Origin: Rhizobium sp. RU33A
GTDB taxonomy: Bacteria > Pseudomonadota > Alphaproteobacteria > Rhizobiales > Rhizobiaceae
Direction of reading: 5' to 3'
DNA: 64,000 nt
Assembly (NCBI RefSeq): GCF_900156055.1
Contig: NZ_FTMQ01000003.1
Span: forward strand, 620,001 to 684,000
Shown here: positions 31,281 to 40,823 of the stretch, in pieces
How the letters are laid out: each line of letters starts with the position of its first letter
Numbering within the stretch: position 1 is the first letter of the stretch
Program-made: the position numbers and the translations under genes
The notes under the pieces: generated by a model
Databases searched by the model: none
What the model was told of the DNA's origin: nothing
Seen by the model: only the letters and a program-made list of their open reading frames with translations

Positions 31281-32105
31281 ATGTCCATCATGACTTGGAA
31301 ATTGTGCGGACCCATGCGTCTCGGTGACTTGAAGACTTCGGCAATGCTTCTGACGGCGGCTCTTCTGCTGTCCTCGAGCCCGTCCGCTCGCGCGTTCGAC
31401 ATTAACGCCGGCGTGAACAAGGAATCCGGTCCCTTCGATCTCTTCAAGTTCGGCTTCAACGCCTACAAGAAGGGCCAGAAGGAAGAGGCCGTCGAGGCCT
31501 ACCGCTATGCAGCGGAAAAGGGTCATACCGGCTCGCGCTGGGCGCTCGCCAACATGTATGCGGCCGGCGACGGCGTCGTCGAAAACGACTTCGAGGCCTT
31601 CAAGATCTATGCGGAGATCGCCAATCAGGGTGTCGAGCCGGGTTCGGCTGATACCGGTTTCTTCGTCAATGCCCTCCTTTCGCTCGCCCGCTATTACCGG
31701 CAGGGGATCCCGGACAGTCCCGTCAAGGCGGACCTCGCCCAGGCCCGGCAGATCTATTTCCAGGTGGCATCGACCTTTGGTGTTCCCGAAGCACAGTTCC
31801 AGCTGGCGCGCATGATCCTTGCCGGCGAAGGCGGCAGGGTGAATGTCCAGCAGGCCAAGAAATGGCTGAACCTGGCGCGCAAGAGCGGCCATGCCGGCGC
31901 CATGTCGATCTTCGGCAATGTACTGTTCGAAGAAGGCCAGACGGTGCGCGGTCTCGCTTTCCTCACAGCAGCGCTGGAGCGTTGTAGCGCCAAGGATTGT
32001 CCCTGGATGCAGGATCTGCAGGAGCGGGCTTTCTCCCTGGCCAACGAAGAGGATCGCCGTGTCGCGGTGGCCTTGGCGCCAGAAGTGTTCGAGCAGGCCG
32101 ACTGA
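31281..32105 (+). CDS. exoR: Periplasmic regulator ExoR
   Basis: Sel1-repeat protein that sits in the periplasm and holds the sensor kinase ExoS off; its proteolysis at low pH or on host contact activates ExoS-ChvI, turning on succinoglycan and repressing motility. The 274 residues contain a signal peptide ending ARA before FDINAGVNKESGPFDLFKFG, a stretch I recognise from ExoR of Sinorhizobium. Helical repeats follow (AVEAYRYAAEKGHTGSRWA, QFQLARMILAGEG, KKWLNLARKSGHAGAM). The ATG at 31281 has GCGAGGG five bases upstream. A second in-frame ATG at 31314 would give a shorter signal peptide. A terminator hairpin follows. Confidence 0.92.
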   Translation: MSIMTWKLCGPMRLGDLKTSAMLLTAALLLSSSPSARAFDINAGVNKESGPFDLFKFGFNAYKKGQKEEAVEAYRYAAEKGHTGSRWALANMYAAGDGVVENDFEAFKIYAEIANQGVEPGSADTGFFVNALLSLARYYRQGIPDSPVKADLAQARQIYFQVASTFGVPEAQFQLARMILAGEGGRVNVQQAKKWLNLARKSGHAGAMSIFGNVLFEEGQTVRGLAFLTAALERCSAKDCPWMQDLQERAFSLANEEDRRVAVALAPEVFEQAD

Positions 32106-32131
32106 GCCATTCAAGCCTAACATGGATATGA

Positions 32132-32155
32132 AAATGGGCGCCTCGGCGCCCATTT
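32132..32155. terminator. Hairpin between convergent exoR and xthA
   Basis: Arms AAATGGGCGCC and GGCGCCCATTT pair perfectly over 11 bp with a 2-nt centre. The A- and T-rich ends let it work in both directions for exoR and the convergent nuclease gene. Confidence 0.7.
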
Positions 32156-32179
32156 CTGTGTTTGCGATTTGCCGTGGTC

Positions 32180-32965
32180 TCAGAAGGCGAAATGACCGAC
32201 GACCGGCACGTGGTCGGACGGCTTTTCCCAAGCCCGGACATGTTTTTCGATCGCCGTCGAACGCAGCCGGTCGGACGCCTCGGGCGAAAGCATCAGGTGG
32301 TCGATGCGGATGCCATTGTTCTTCTGCCAAGCACCTGCCTGATAGTCCCAGAAGGAAAAGAGCGGCGTCTCGTCACTCGTCGCGCGCACGGCATCGACGA
32401 AACCGAGATTTTCCAGGCGGCGAAAGGCGGCCCGTGTCTGCGGCAGGAAGAGCGCGTCGGTCACCCATTGGCTCGGGTCTTTTGCATCGTGCGGCTCGGC
32501 GATGACATTGTAGTCGCCGGCCAGGATCAGCGGTTCTTCGAGCGCCATGCGATCGCGCGCGAAGGCCTCAAGACGGGCCATCCAGGCGAGCTTGTAAGGG
32601 TATTTGACCGGGTCGTCGGAGGGATTGCCGTTCGGCAGATAAAGCGAGACGACGCGCACGACGCCGCCATCGACGGAAAACACACCTTCGATGAAGCGCG
32701 CCTGCTCGTCGGTCTCGTCGCCGGGCAGGCCGCGGTTGACTTCGTCCGGCTTGATCTTGGAGAGCAGCGCGACGCCGTTGAAGCCCTTTTGGCCGTGCGT
32801 CTCGACGTGATAGCCGAGCGCCTCGATCTCTCCACGCGGAAACCCTTCGTCGACCGATTTGATCTCCTGCAGGCAGGCGATATCCGGATCGCTATCCTTC
32901 AGCCACTGGCACAGGTTCTCGATGCGCGCCTTGACGCCGTTGATGTTCCAGGTGGCAATTTTCAT
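32180..32965 (-). CDS. xthA: Exodeoxyribonuclease III family AP endonuclease
   Basis: Mg-dependent enzyme that cuts DNA at abasic sites and trims 3' ends in base-excision repair. The 261 residues show the EEP-fold motifs in order: TWNINGVKAR, LQEIKS (metal-binding Glu), YLPNGNP, LAGDYNVI (Asp-Asn pair), and the final RIDHLMLS and KPSDHVPV (catalytic Asp-His). It ends eight bases before... and follows erpA on the minus strand with a 7-bp gap, so the two are likely co-transcribed. Rhizobia usually carry two such genes; this one may be the second. Confidence 0.95.
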   Translation of the reverse strand: MKIATWNINGVKARIENLCQWLKDSDPDIACLQEIKSVDEGFPRGEIEALGYHVETHGQKGFNGVALLSKIKPDEVNRGLPGDETDEQARFIEGVFSVDGGVVRVVSLYLPNGNPSDDPVKYPYKLAWMARLEAFARDRMALEEPLILAGDYNVIAEPHDAKDPSQWVTDALFLPQTRAAFRRLENLGFVDAVRATSDETPLFSFWDYQAGAWQKNNGIRIDHLMLSPEASDRLRSTAIEKHVRAWEKPSDHVPVVGHFAF

Positions 32966-32972
32966 GCGTCAC

Positions 32973-33305
32973 TCACACGGAGAAGCTGGTGCCGCAGCCG
33001 CAGCTCGCCACCGCATTGGGGTTCTTGATCTGGAAGGACTGGCCGAGGAGGTTGTCGACGAAGTCGATCTCTGAGCCGGCCATGTAGATGATCGAAATTG
33101 GATCGATCAGCACAGTGGCGCCGTCACGGCTGATCACGATGTCATCGCCAGCAGGCTGGCCGTCCAGGTCAAACTTATAGGAAAAGCCCGAACAACCGCC
33201 GCCTTCGACGGACACGCGCAGCGCCTGCTTCTCGGCATCGGCTGCGACGATTGCGGCGATTCGCTTCGCTGCGGCTTCGGAAAGGGTAACGGTTTCGGTG
33301 CTCAT
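32973..33305 (-). CDS. erpA: Iron-sulfur cluster insertion protein (ErpA/IscA type)
   Basis: A-type carrier that passes Fe-S clusters to apo-proteins. The 110 residues have the three conserved cysteines: one in GGGCSGFSY and two in SCGCGTSF at the C-terminus, with the usual spacing. The ATG at 33305 ([16 protein letters not shown]) is the standard start; seven more upstream codons are possible. It is divergent from dgt and leads into xthA. Isolated from the suf-type genes at the right end of the window, it fits ErpA rather than SufA. Confidence 0.9.
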   Translation of the reverse strand: MSTETVTLSEAAAKRIAAIVAADAEKQALRVSVEGGGCSGFSYKFDLDGQPAGDDIVISRDGATVLIDPISIIYMAGSEIDFVDNLLGQSFQIKNPNAVASCGCGTSFSV

Positions 33306-33502
33306 TCTGCCTCCTGCCGGGTTCAAGGCCCGGTGAAAACGGTTCTATTCGGCGCAAATCACCACAATGTCACGCAATTGCGCGACTTTTGATCCGGCGA
33401 GACGGCCCGAAGACCCTTCGGAACCTGCATCGCCTTGCGGCTTTGTCCGCTATAGGTATGAAGGCACAAGAGTTGCGTCAATGGGGAGCAGGCGGCACGC
33501 GC

Positions 33503-34720
33503 ATGACGATCGATCAAGCAGCATTGGGTTTCGGGACCGGAGAGCGGGCAGTCTACGCGACCAATCCCTGGGCGAGCCGCGGCCGTCTCTTCGAAGAGGG
33601 CGGCAGCCTCACCCGCTCCGAGTTCCAGCGCGACCGTGACCGCATTGTGCATACGACCGCTTTTCGCCGCCTGAAGCACAAGACCCAGGTGTTTATTGGC
33701 CCGGATGGTGACCACTATCGCACGCGTCTGACGCATACGATCGAGGTGGCGCAGATCGCACGCGCCTTGGCCCGCGCCCTGAAGCTCGATGAGGACCTGG
33801 CGGAAGGGGTAGCGCTCGTTCACGACTTCGGCCACACGCCCTTTGGTCATACGGGCGAGGATGCTCTGCACGAGGTACTGAAGCCCTATGGCGGCTTCGA
33901 CCACAATGCCCAGTCGCTGCGCATCGTCACCAAGCTGGAACGCCGCTACGCCGATTTCGACGGCCTGAACCTGACATGGGAAGCGCTCGAAGGCCTGGTC
34001 AAGCATAACGGACCGCTGCTGACGAACGACGGGCAGGGCACGCGCGGCCCGGTTCCGCAGCCGATCCTTGATTATTGCGAAATCCACGATCTGGAACTGG
34101 CGAGCTTTGCAGGGCTTGAAGCCCAGGTCGCGGCGATTGCCGACGACATCGCCTATAACACCCATGACATCGATGATGGCCTGCGCTCTGGCTATTTGAC
34201 CTTCGATATGCTTGAGGATGTGCCCTTTCTCGCCGGCCTGATGAAGGAGGTCCGCGACCGCTATCCGCATCTCGATCCCGACCGCTTCACCCATGAGATC
34301 ATGCGCCGACAGATCACCCGCATGGTGGAAGACGTGATCAGCGTGGCTCAGGAGCGGTTGAAAAAGGTCGAGCCGCAGAGCGTCGAGGATATCAGAGCCG
34401 CCCCTATGACCATCGCGACCTTCTCCGATCAGATGGCCGAGACCGACAAGGCGATCAAGAAGCTGCTGTTCAGCCGCATCTATCGCCACCCCGACATCAT
34501 GCGAATCCGGGCGGCGGCCGCCGAGATCGTCACCGACCTCTTCAACGCCTATATGGCCGACCCGAAGCTGATGAAGAGCCACTTCTGGGTCAACCATATT
34601 TCCGGTCTGAATGATGGCCAAAAGGCTCGCCATGTCGGAGACTATCTGGCCGGTATGACCGACACCTATGCGGTGCGAACGCATCGCGAGCTGTTTGACC
34701 GGACTCCCGAATTGCGATAG
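33503..34720 (+). CDS. dgt: Deoxyguanosinetriphosphate triphosphohydrolase-like HD protein
   Basis: HD-domain enzyme that hydrolyses dNTPs to deoxynucleosides and triphosphate, balancing nucleotide pools. The 405 residues contain the metal motif in two parts, [11 protein letters not shown] and [13 protein letters not shown], plus the conserved [11 protein letters not shown] and [13 protein letters not shown] (second HD ligand region). [11 protein letters not shown] at 33503 matches the usual rhizobial start; an ATG at 33458 is the alternative. The length fits the type-2 subfamily (about 400), shorter than E. coli Dgt (505). It is followed by argS, with a long imperfect hairpin between. Confidence 0.93.
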   Translation: MTIDQAALGFGTGERAVYATNPWASRGRLFEEGGSLTRSEFQRDRDRIVHTTAFRRLKHKTQVFIGPDGDHYRTRLTHTIEVAQIARALARALKLDEDLAEGVALVHDFGHTPFGHTGEDALHEVLKPYGGFDHNAQSLRIVTKLERRYADFDGLNLTWEALEGLVKHNGPLLTNDGQGTRGPVPQPILDYCEIHDLELASFAGLEAQVAAIADDIAYNTHDIDDGLRSGYLTFDMLEDVPFLAGLMKEVRDRYPHLDPDRFTHEIMRRQITRMVEDVISVAQERLKKVEPQSVEDIRAAPMTIATFSDQMAETDKAIKKLLFSRIYRHPDIMRIRAAAAEIVTDLFNAYMADPKLMKSHFWVNHISGLNDGQKARHVGDYLAGMTDTYAVRTHRELFDRTPELR

Positions 34721-34760
34721 GCACCCGACAAAATTCTGAACGGACGCGGGCGCCTATCGC
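34714..34760 (+). repeat. Imperfect 14-bp inverted repeat between dgt and argS
   Basis: GCGATAGGCACCCG at 34714-34727, covering the dgt stop codon, pairs with CGGGCGCCTATCGC at 34747-34760 with one mismatch and a 19-nt loop. No T-run follows. The right arm ends 20 bases before the argS ATG, so it could be a terminator remnant or a leader structure for argS. Confidence 0.55.
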
Positions 34761-34779
34761 CTGCGCGCAGGGATACGCC

Positions 34780-36540
34780 ATGAACTTATTCGCCGATTTC
34801 GAAATCCGCATCAAAGCAGCGCTCGACGATATCGAGGCGGTGCGCGAGAAGCGCGACAGCCTCGACTTCAGCCGCATCGTTGTCGAGCCGCCGCGCGATC
34901 CGAGCCATGGTGATGCCGCGACCAATGCCGCGATGGTGCTCGCCAAGGGCATGGGCATGAACCCGCGCGCGCTCGCCGACCTGATCGGCGAGAAGCTGAA
35001 GCAGGATCCCGACATCGCAGACGTCGGTGTCGCTGGTCCTGGCTTCATCAACATTCGTCTTTCGGTGCCCTATTGGCAGCGTCTGCTGGCGACCATGATC
35101 CGTCAGGGGACCGATTTCGGCCGCTCGACGGTCGGCGCCGGCCACAAGGTCAATGTCGAATATGTCTCCGCCAACCCGACAGGCCCGATGCATGTCGGCC
35201 ATTGCCGTGGCGCCGTCGTCGGTGACACGCTCGCCAACCTGCTTGGCTTTGCCGGCTATGAGGTGACCAAGGAATACTACATCAACGACGCCGGCGCACA
35301 GATCGACGTGCTCGCCCGTTCGGCCTTCCTGCGCTATCGCGAGGCGCTCGGTGAGGATATCGGCGAGATTCCCGCGGGTCTTTATCCGGGCGATTATCTC
35401 GTGCCGGTCGGCAAGGCGCTCGCCGACGAATACGGCACCAAGCTTTACGGCATGCCGGAAGAGGACATGCTGGCCATCGTCAAGGAAAAGGCCATCGATG
35501 CGATGATGGTGATGATCCGCGATGATCTCGCAACGCTCAACGTGCATCATGAAATATTCTTCTCCGAGCGGACGCTGCATGCCAATGGTGCTGCCAAGAT
35601 CCGCACCGCAATCAACGACCTGACCTTCAAGGGCCATGTCTATCGCGGCACGCTGCCGCCGCCGAAGGGGCAATTGCCGGAAGATTGGGAAGACCGGGAG
35701 CAGACGCTGTTCCGCTCGACCGAGGTTGGTGACGACATCGACCGTCCTTTGATGAAGTCCGACGGCTCTTACACTTACTTTGCCGCCGACGTCGCCTACT
35801 TCAAGGACAAGTTCGACCGCGGCTTCTCCGAGATGATCTACGTGCTCGGTGCCGACCACGGCGGCTATGTGAAGCGGCTCGAGGCCGTCAACCGCGCCGT
35901 ATCGGAAGGCAAGTCGAAGCTGACCGTGCTGCTCTGCCAGCTGGTCAAGCTCTACCGTGACGGCGAGCCGGTGAAGATGTCGAAGCGCTCAGGCGACTTC
36001 GTGACGCTGCGGGAAGTGGTCGAGGAGGTCGGCCGCGATTCGGTGCGCTTCATGATGCTCTACCGGAAGAACTCCGAACCGCTCGATTTCGACTTCGCCA
36101 AGGTGACCGAGCAGTCGAAGGACAATCCCGTCTTCTACGTGCAGTATGCCCATGCCCGTTGCATGTCGATTCTGCGCCAGGCGAAGGAAGCCTTGCCCGA
36201 TCTCGACATCGAGCAGCTTGACCTCGCCAGTGCCGTAATGGGGCACATCGAAGATCCGACGGAACTCGCGCTGATTGGCAAGCTTGCCGAATATCCCCGG
36301 ATCATCGAGGCGGCAGCACTGTCGCAGGAGCCGCATCGACTTGCATTTTACCTGCATGATCTGGCAAGCTCTCTTCATACTCACTGGAACAAGGGCAAGG
36401 ATTCGCCCGAATTACGCTTTGTTAACGATAAACATAGAGAATTAACCATCGCCAGGCTTGGGCTGGTGCATGCTGTCGCCTCCGTGTTGAAGTCGGGACT
36501 TGCCATTACTGGCACCGAAGCTCCGGTAGAAATGCGATAG
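34780..36540 (+). CDS. argS: Arginyl-tRNA synthetase
   Basis: Class I synthetase charging tRNA-Arg. The 586 residues have the HIGH motif as HVGH (about 138-141, in [13 protein letters not shown]), an N-terminal Add-1 domain, the [11 protein letters not shown] and [20 protein letters not shown] segments and a DALR anticodon-binding C-terminus. The clear KMSK form distinguishes it from ArgRS types lacking KMSKS. It follows dgt by 59 bp and precedes the SPOR gene by 65 bp, probably one transcription unit. Confidence 0.97.
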   Translation: MNLFADFEIRIKAALDDIEAVREKRDSLDFSRIVVEPPRDPSHGDAATNAAMVLAKGMGMNPRALADLIGEKLKQDPDIADVGVAGPGFINIRLSVPYWQRLLATMIRQGTDFGRSTVGAGHKVNVEYVSANPTGPMHVGHCRGAVVGDTLANLLGFAGYEVTKEYYINDAGAQIDVLARSAFLRYREALGEDIGEIPAGLYPGDYLVPVGKALADEYGTKLYGMPEEDMLAIVKEKAIDAMMVMIRDDLATLNVHHEIFFSERTLHANGAAKIRTAINDLTFKGHVYRGTLPPPKGQLPEDWEDREQTLFRSTEVGDDIDRPLMKSDGSYTYFAADVAYFKDKFDRGFSEMIYVLGADHGGYVKRLEAVNRAVSEGKSKLTVLLCQLVKLYRDGEPVKMSKRSGDFVTLREVVEEVGRDSVRFMMLYRKNSEPLDFDFAKVTEQSKDNPVFYVQYAHARCMSILRQAKEALPDLDIEQLDLASAVMGHIEDPTELALIGKLAEYPRIIEAAALSQEPHRLAFYLHDLASSLHTHWNKGKDSPELRFVNDKHRELTIARLGLVHAVASVLKSGLAITGTEAPVEMR

Positions 36541-36605
36541 TATCGTCACCAATTCCCCACATTGCGCTGGCAGGCGTTGAGTCGCGTGAGTGAGTGGAAC
36601 AGGTA

Positions 36606-39600
36606 ATGGTACAGAAGCAGGCTGCAAACAGCATTCGATCGCAGGGCGACGGTTTCGCGGATGATGATCCGTTGGCGGAACTCGCCCGCATCGTTGGGTT
36701 CGATCAGCCGCTGAAGCGTGAGCCGGTTGTCTCGCTTCCGCAGGCGCCCGACATGGGATCGGCCGAATTCAATCTCGAAGACGAATTGATGCGCGAGTTC
36801 GAGGGCTATGAGGCCTCGCCTGCGCTGTCGTCCTATGCGCCGCCGCTGTCTGTGCCCGAGCCCATCGTCGCGCGTCCGACGCCAGCCATTGTCGAGAGCG
36901 TCCCGGCGGCCCAATATCGCGAGGAGCCCCGGTTCGAGCCGGAGCCCATGGTTTCCTATCCTGCGCAACAGGCGGCCTACGAGCCCGATCCGGTCGAATA
37001 CCCGGCGCCGGTCTCTTACGTTGAAGACCCCTATGTGTCCGATATGGATCTGTCGGTGACTGATGTCCCGGAGTTGGGCCGTGTGGATGAGGTGCCTGTC
37101 GATGCGCGGGTCGAGCCGGAGATCGGCTTCGATCTCGCCGACGAACTCGAATTCGCTGTCGCCGATGCGGATGTGCGTTCGGTCGCGCCCGTTGCGTCTC
37201 AGCAGCCGGCTCAGGTCGAGACGCCGCGGCTGCGGCTGCCGCTCGCGAATTTTTCCGCCCAGCCAGTTCGTCGCCCAGAGCCTCAGCTTGCTGTCGAGCC
37301 GCCGCGCGAAACCCCTGCATTCGATCTGTCGGACTTCGAAGCGCCCAGCGCGTCGTCGATTTCCGTCGCGCAGGAGCCGGTGGCGCTCGATTTTGGCAAG
37401 GCAAGTTTCGACTGGGCCGCTGGTCCGGTCGAGCCGATTCCGGCAAGCGCTCCAGCCCAGGAGCGGATCGATGCCGTTGTTGCTCCGGTCGTTTCGGCTG
37501 ATTTCGAAGGCTTTGCCGTGGAGGCGGAGCCACGTGCCACCTCGACGGATACGGTACCTGCGCCCATTCCGGCAGCGCCTGTAGCGAACCGCGACGACGT
37601 TGATTTCAGCTTCGATTTTCTCGATGAACTGGCGATCGACGAGGATGTCGTCGTTCAGCCCCAGGCCGCAGAGCCGGTCGTTCAGCGCGCGGCCCCTGTG
37701 ATTGCCGACGAGGAATTCGATCCCTTCCAGGACCAGGAATTCGATCTGCAGCTTGACGAGATCGAGCTCGATCTTTCCGAACTCGACGTCGCACCTCAGA
37801 AGTCTGTGCCGCAGCCCGCGCCGGCCGTCAGTGCCGCTGCTTTCGCGGCTGCCGCTGCCCCGGCTGCCGCACCGGCCCCCGTCGAGCCTGCGGTTGCGGC
37901 ACCGTCCTACGCTGCTGCGCCTCCGGTGCCTGCCTATGTTGCCGCGCCAACCGTATCGGCTTCCGCCTTCGCGGCGGCCGTCGCTCGCCCGGCGGTGGAA
38001 AACCCTGTTGTCGCGCCAGTCCCTTCAAGCGCGCCCATTCGCCCGGCAATGCCGGTCGATGACAGCTTTGCTTTCGACCCGTCCGAGATCTCCGAGCAGG
38101 ACGACTTGCTGGAAACGCTGAGCGGCATGGACGTGCCGGATGTTCCGGTGGCTGACGCACGCCCCGCCCCGGCGACCCAGCCGGACTACGACATCGATAT
38201 CGATGCGGAGCTTGCGACCTTGTTCGAGGAGCCCGTGGTACCGGCAGCACGCCAGCCGAACCCGGCCGCAGTCAGCCGTGTTGCCGCAGCGGTCGCACCT
38301 GCAGCCGCAGCGGGTGTCCGCGCACCTGCCGCACCGCTCGACGAATTCGACGCTTTCGAGAAGGCGCTGGAGGAAGATTTCCGCACCTCGATGAACTCTT
38401 CGGGCGCCTTGGAACCCGAAAGCCGCGGCCACATCACCATATCGGGTGAGGGGCAGGGCTTCCGGTTCCGTCACATCAAGCCCTATCTGATGGCAGGCAC
38501 GGCCGTGATCGTGTTGCTCGCCGGCGCTGGCGGCCTCTATGCCTGGCTCGGAAGCGGTGCCATCGGCACGCTCAGCAGCGGTGAGCCGCAGGTGATTGCC
38601 GCCGACAAGTCGCCGGTGAAGATCGTTCCAGACGATCCGGGCGGCAAGTCCGTTCCGAACCAGGACAAGGCCGTTTATGATCGGGTGGCCGGCAATGGGG
38701 TCGAGGATCCCACGCAGCCCAGCCTTATTTCCTCGCAAGAGCAGCCAATCGATGTCGTCCAGCGCACCCTGATCCCGGAAACGCTACCGATGGATGGTGG
38801 AAGCGAAGCCCTGGCGACACCGGTCGGAGAAACCGAGGATCCGCGTCTGCTCCCCGATGGCCAGCCACAGCAGGCCGCGGCGGAAGACCCGGCGACGATC
38901 ACGCCGCGCAAGGTGCGCACGATGATCGTTCGCCCCGACGGCACTCTGGTCGCTCAGGAAGTTCCGGCCGAACCGACACCGGCTGAGCTCCAGACAGCGT
39001 CTGCGCCTTCGTCGCAATCAGCTGCCGACGCTCCGGTACTCGCACCGCCGAGCGTCCCGAACACCAATGCCGCCGATACCGTGAGGACCGTCGATACCCG
39101 CGTCGTGACGCCGGGTGGTACGACCGACGCTGCGGCGACTGCGCCTGCCGCCACGACGACCGCTGCAGCTGAACTGGCCGCCGCAACCCCGGTCACGGCA
39201 GAGACGGTAGCGGCTCCCGCAGATGCAACCGCATCGCGTGCACCGGTCCCGACAACCCGCCCGGCCGACCAGCCGGTCAACGTCGTCGGCACAGTGACGG
39301 ATCAGGGCAATCTTCGTCCGTCTGCTCCGGCTGCCACGGCACCGGCGCAGCCGGCCGCCCAGGCCGAGGTTGCTTCCGCATCACCGGCCGCGGCAACGCC
39401 TGCTGCTGCCACTGCTGCACCGGCGGGCAGCTTCGGCGTTCAGATCGCATCCCTGCCATCCGAGGCCGACGCCCAGAAGAGCTACAGCAGCCTGTCCTCC
39501 AAGTTTGGAAGCGTGTTGGGTGGCAAGCCCTGGGAAATCCGCCAGGCGGACATCCCCGGCAAGGGCACCTTCTACCGCGTGCGCATCGTTGCTGGCTCCA

Positions 39601-39668
39601 AGGATGACGCCGTGGCACTGTGCGAGCAGTATCGCGCCGCCGGCGGAAGCTGCCTCGTCTCTCGCTGA
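36606..39668 (+). CDS. Very long SPOR-domain membrane protein
   Basis: A 1020-residue bitopic protein with four parts. First, a cytoplasmic region of about 620 residues dominated by Pro, Ala, Val and acidic residues, probably disordered, with short motifs such as FDLSDFEAP, FSFDFLDELAIDED and EIELDLSELDV. Second, one membrane helix at about 627-648 (MAGTAVIVLLAGAGGLYAW). Third, an Ala/Thr/Pro-rich periplasmic linker. Fourth, a C-terminal SPOR domain (about 940-1020: GSFGVQIASLPSEADAQKSY and FYRVRIVAGSKDDA), which binds denuded peptidoglycan at division sites. It lies between argS and nagZ. Most SPOR proteins are 200-400 residues long. Likely a septal or polar wall factor. The ATG at 36606 is preceded by GGAACAGG. 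Confidence 0.85.
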   Translation: MVQKQAANSIRSQGDGFADDDPLAELARIVGFDQPLKREPVVSLPQAPDMGSAEFNLEDELMREFEGYEASPALSSYAPPLSVPEPIVARPTPAIVESVPAAQYREEPRFEPEPMVSYPAQQAAYEPDPVEYPAPVSYVEDPYVSDMDLSVTDVPELGRVDEVPVDARVEPEIGFDLADELEFAVADADVRSVAPVASQQPAQVETPRLRLPLANFSAQPVRRPEPQLAVEPPRETPAFDLSDFEAPSASSISVAQEPVALDFGKASFDWAAGPVEPIPASAPAQERIDAVVAPVVSADFEGFAVEAEPRATSTDTVPAPIPAAPVANRDDVDFSFDFLDELAIDEDVVVQPQAAEPVVQRAAPVIADEEFDPFQDQEFDLQLDEIELDLSELDVAPQKSVPQPAPAVSAAAFAAAAAPAAAPAPVEPAVAAPSYAAAPPVPAYVAAPTVSASAFAAAVARPAVENPVVAPVPSSAPIRPAMPVDDSFAFDPSEISEQDDLLETLSGMDVPDVPVADARPAPATQPDYDIDIDAELATLFEEPVVPAARQPNPAAVSRVAAAVAPAAAAGVRAPAAPLDEFDAFEKALEEDFRTSMNSSGALEPESRGHITISGEGQGFRFRHIKPYLMAGTAVIVLLAGAGGLYAWLGSGAIGTLSSGEPQVIAADKSPVKIVPDDPGGKSVPNQDKAVYDRVAGNGVEDPTQPSLISSQEQPIDVVQRTLIPETLPMDGGSEALATPVGETEDPRLLPDGQPQQAAAEDPATITPRKVRTMIVRPDGTLVAQEVPAEPTPAELQTASAPSSQSAADAPVLAPPSVPNTNAADTVRTVDTRVVTPGGTTDAAATAPAATTTAAAELAAATPVTAETVAAPADATASRAPVPTTRPADQPVNVVGTVTDQGNLRPSAPAATAPAQPAAQAEVASASPAAATPAAATAAPAGSFGVQIASLPSEADAQKSYSSLSSKFGSVLGGKPWEIRQADIPGKGTFYRVRIVAGSKDDAVALCEQYRAAGGSCLVSR

Positions 39669-39695
39669 GGCTGGACCCGATTTTCAAATCTTCGA

Positions 39696-39727
39696 GAGGC
39701 GGAACCGCGTGTTCCGCCTCTTTTTTT
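39696..39727 (+). terminator. Intrinsic terminator after the SPOR gene
   Basis: Stem GAGGCGGAAC / GTTCCGCCTC, loop CGCGT, then seven T. Confidence 0.93.
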
Positions 39728-39794
39728 GTGTATGAGGCCTTGGCACTTGCTCCCGGGCCCTTCGTTTTCTTCTCCCTCTCGATATGGTCTTGCC

Positions 39795-40823
39795 ATGACA
39801 TCACAGTCCCGCCCCGCCAAAGCCATGATCCTCGGTTGCCTCGGCCAGCGCTTAAGCGCCGACGAGAAGGCCTTCTATCGTGATGAACAGCCCTGGGGTT
39901 TCATCCTCTTTGGCCGCAACATCGGCGAGGCCGAGCAGGTCAAGGATCTGGTTGCCCAAATGCGCGAGACCGTCGGTGGCGGTGCCGAAGTTCCGGTCCT
40001 GATCGACCAGGAAGGCGGGCGCGTGCAGCGCATCCGCGAGCCGATCGCACCGCGTTATCCCTCCGGTGCGGATCTCGGCGCGCTCTATGACCGGGACGCC
40101 GAAAAGGGATTGCGGGCCGCCTGGCTGATGTCGCGCCTTCACGCCTTCGACCTCTATCGCCTCGGCATCAACGTCGACTGCCTCCCGGTGCTGGATGTAC
40201 CGATCGTTGGTGCCTCCAACGTCATCGGCGACAGAGCCTATTCCAACGATCCGCATGTCGTTGCAAAGATGGGGCAGGCGGCGGCGGATGGCCTGAAGGC
40301 CGGCGCCGTGCTGCCGGTCATGAAGCACATGCCGGGACACGGGCGCGGCATGGCCGACAGCCATCACGAATTGCCTGTCGTCACCGTCCCGCGGTCCGAG
40401 CTCGAAGCCCATGATTTCGTGCCGTTCAAGGCGTTGGCCCACGAGCTGATGGGAATGAGCTGCCATGTCGTGTATACCGACATCGACCCCGATCATCCTG
40501 CCTCGACCTCTCGGATTGTCACCGAGGAAATCGTGCGCAAGGCGATCGGCTTCGAGGGGCTGCTGATGTCCGACGATATCTCGATGAATGCACTGAAGGG
40601 CACGATCGGCGAGCGGGCGGTGCGCATCGCCGCCACGCTCGACGTTGTTCTGCATTGCCATGGTCATATGGACGAGATGAAAGCTGTCGCGGCAGCTGTG
40701 TCCGAGCTCTCCGGCAAGGCACGGGAGCGGGCAGATGCCGTCGAGGCGGCATTTGCCGTCCCGGAAGCTGCCGACGAGCAGGCCCTTCGCGACGAATTCG
40801 CCAACCTGATGGCGGTGGCCTGA
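39795..40823 (+). CDS. nagZ: Beta-N-acetylhexosaminidase (peptidoglycan recycling)
   Basis: Glycoside hydrolase family 3 enzyme that removes N-acetylglucosamine from recycled muropeptides in the cytoplasm. The 342 residues show LIDQEGGRVQRIREP, the substrate loop KHMPGHGRGMADSHHELP with the general acid/base His, and MSDDISMNAL carrying the catalytic Asp. The ATG at 39795 follows the upstream terminator. Its TGA overlaps the scpA ATG (TGATG), which couples wall recycling and chromosome-segregation genes translationally. This order is common in alphaproteobacteria. Confidence 0.93.
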   Translation: MTSQSRPAKAMILGCLGQRLSADEKAFYRDEQPWGFILFGRNIGEAEQVKDLVAQMRETVGGGAEVPVLIDQEGGRVQRIREPIAPRYPSGADLGALYDRDAEKGLRAAWLMSRLHAFDLYRLGINVDCLPVLDVPIVGASNVIGDRAYSNDPHVVAKMGQAAADGLKAGAVLPVMKHMPGHGRGMADSHHELPVVTVPRSELEAHDFVPFKALAHELMGMSCHVVYTDIDPDHPASTSRIVTEEIVRKAIGFEGLLMSDDISMNALKGTIGERAVRIAATLDVVLHCHGHMDEMKAVAAAVSELSGKARERADAVEAAFAVPEAADEQALRDEFANLMAVA

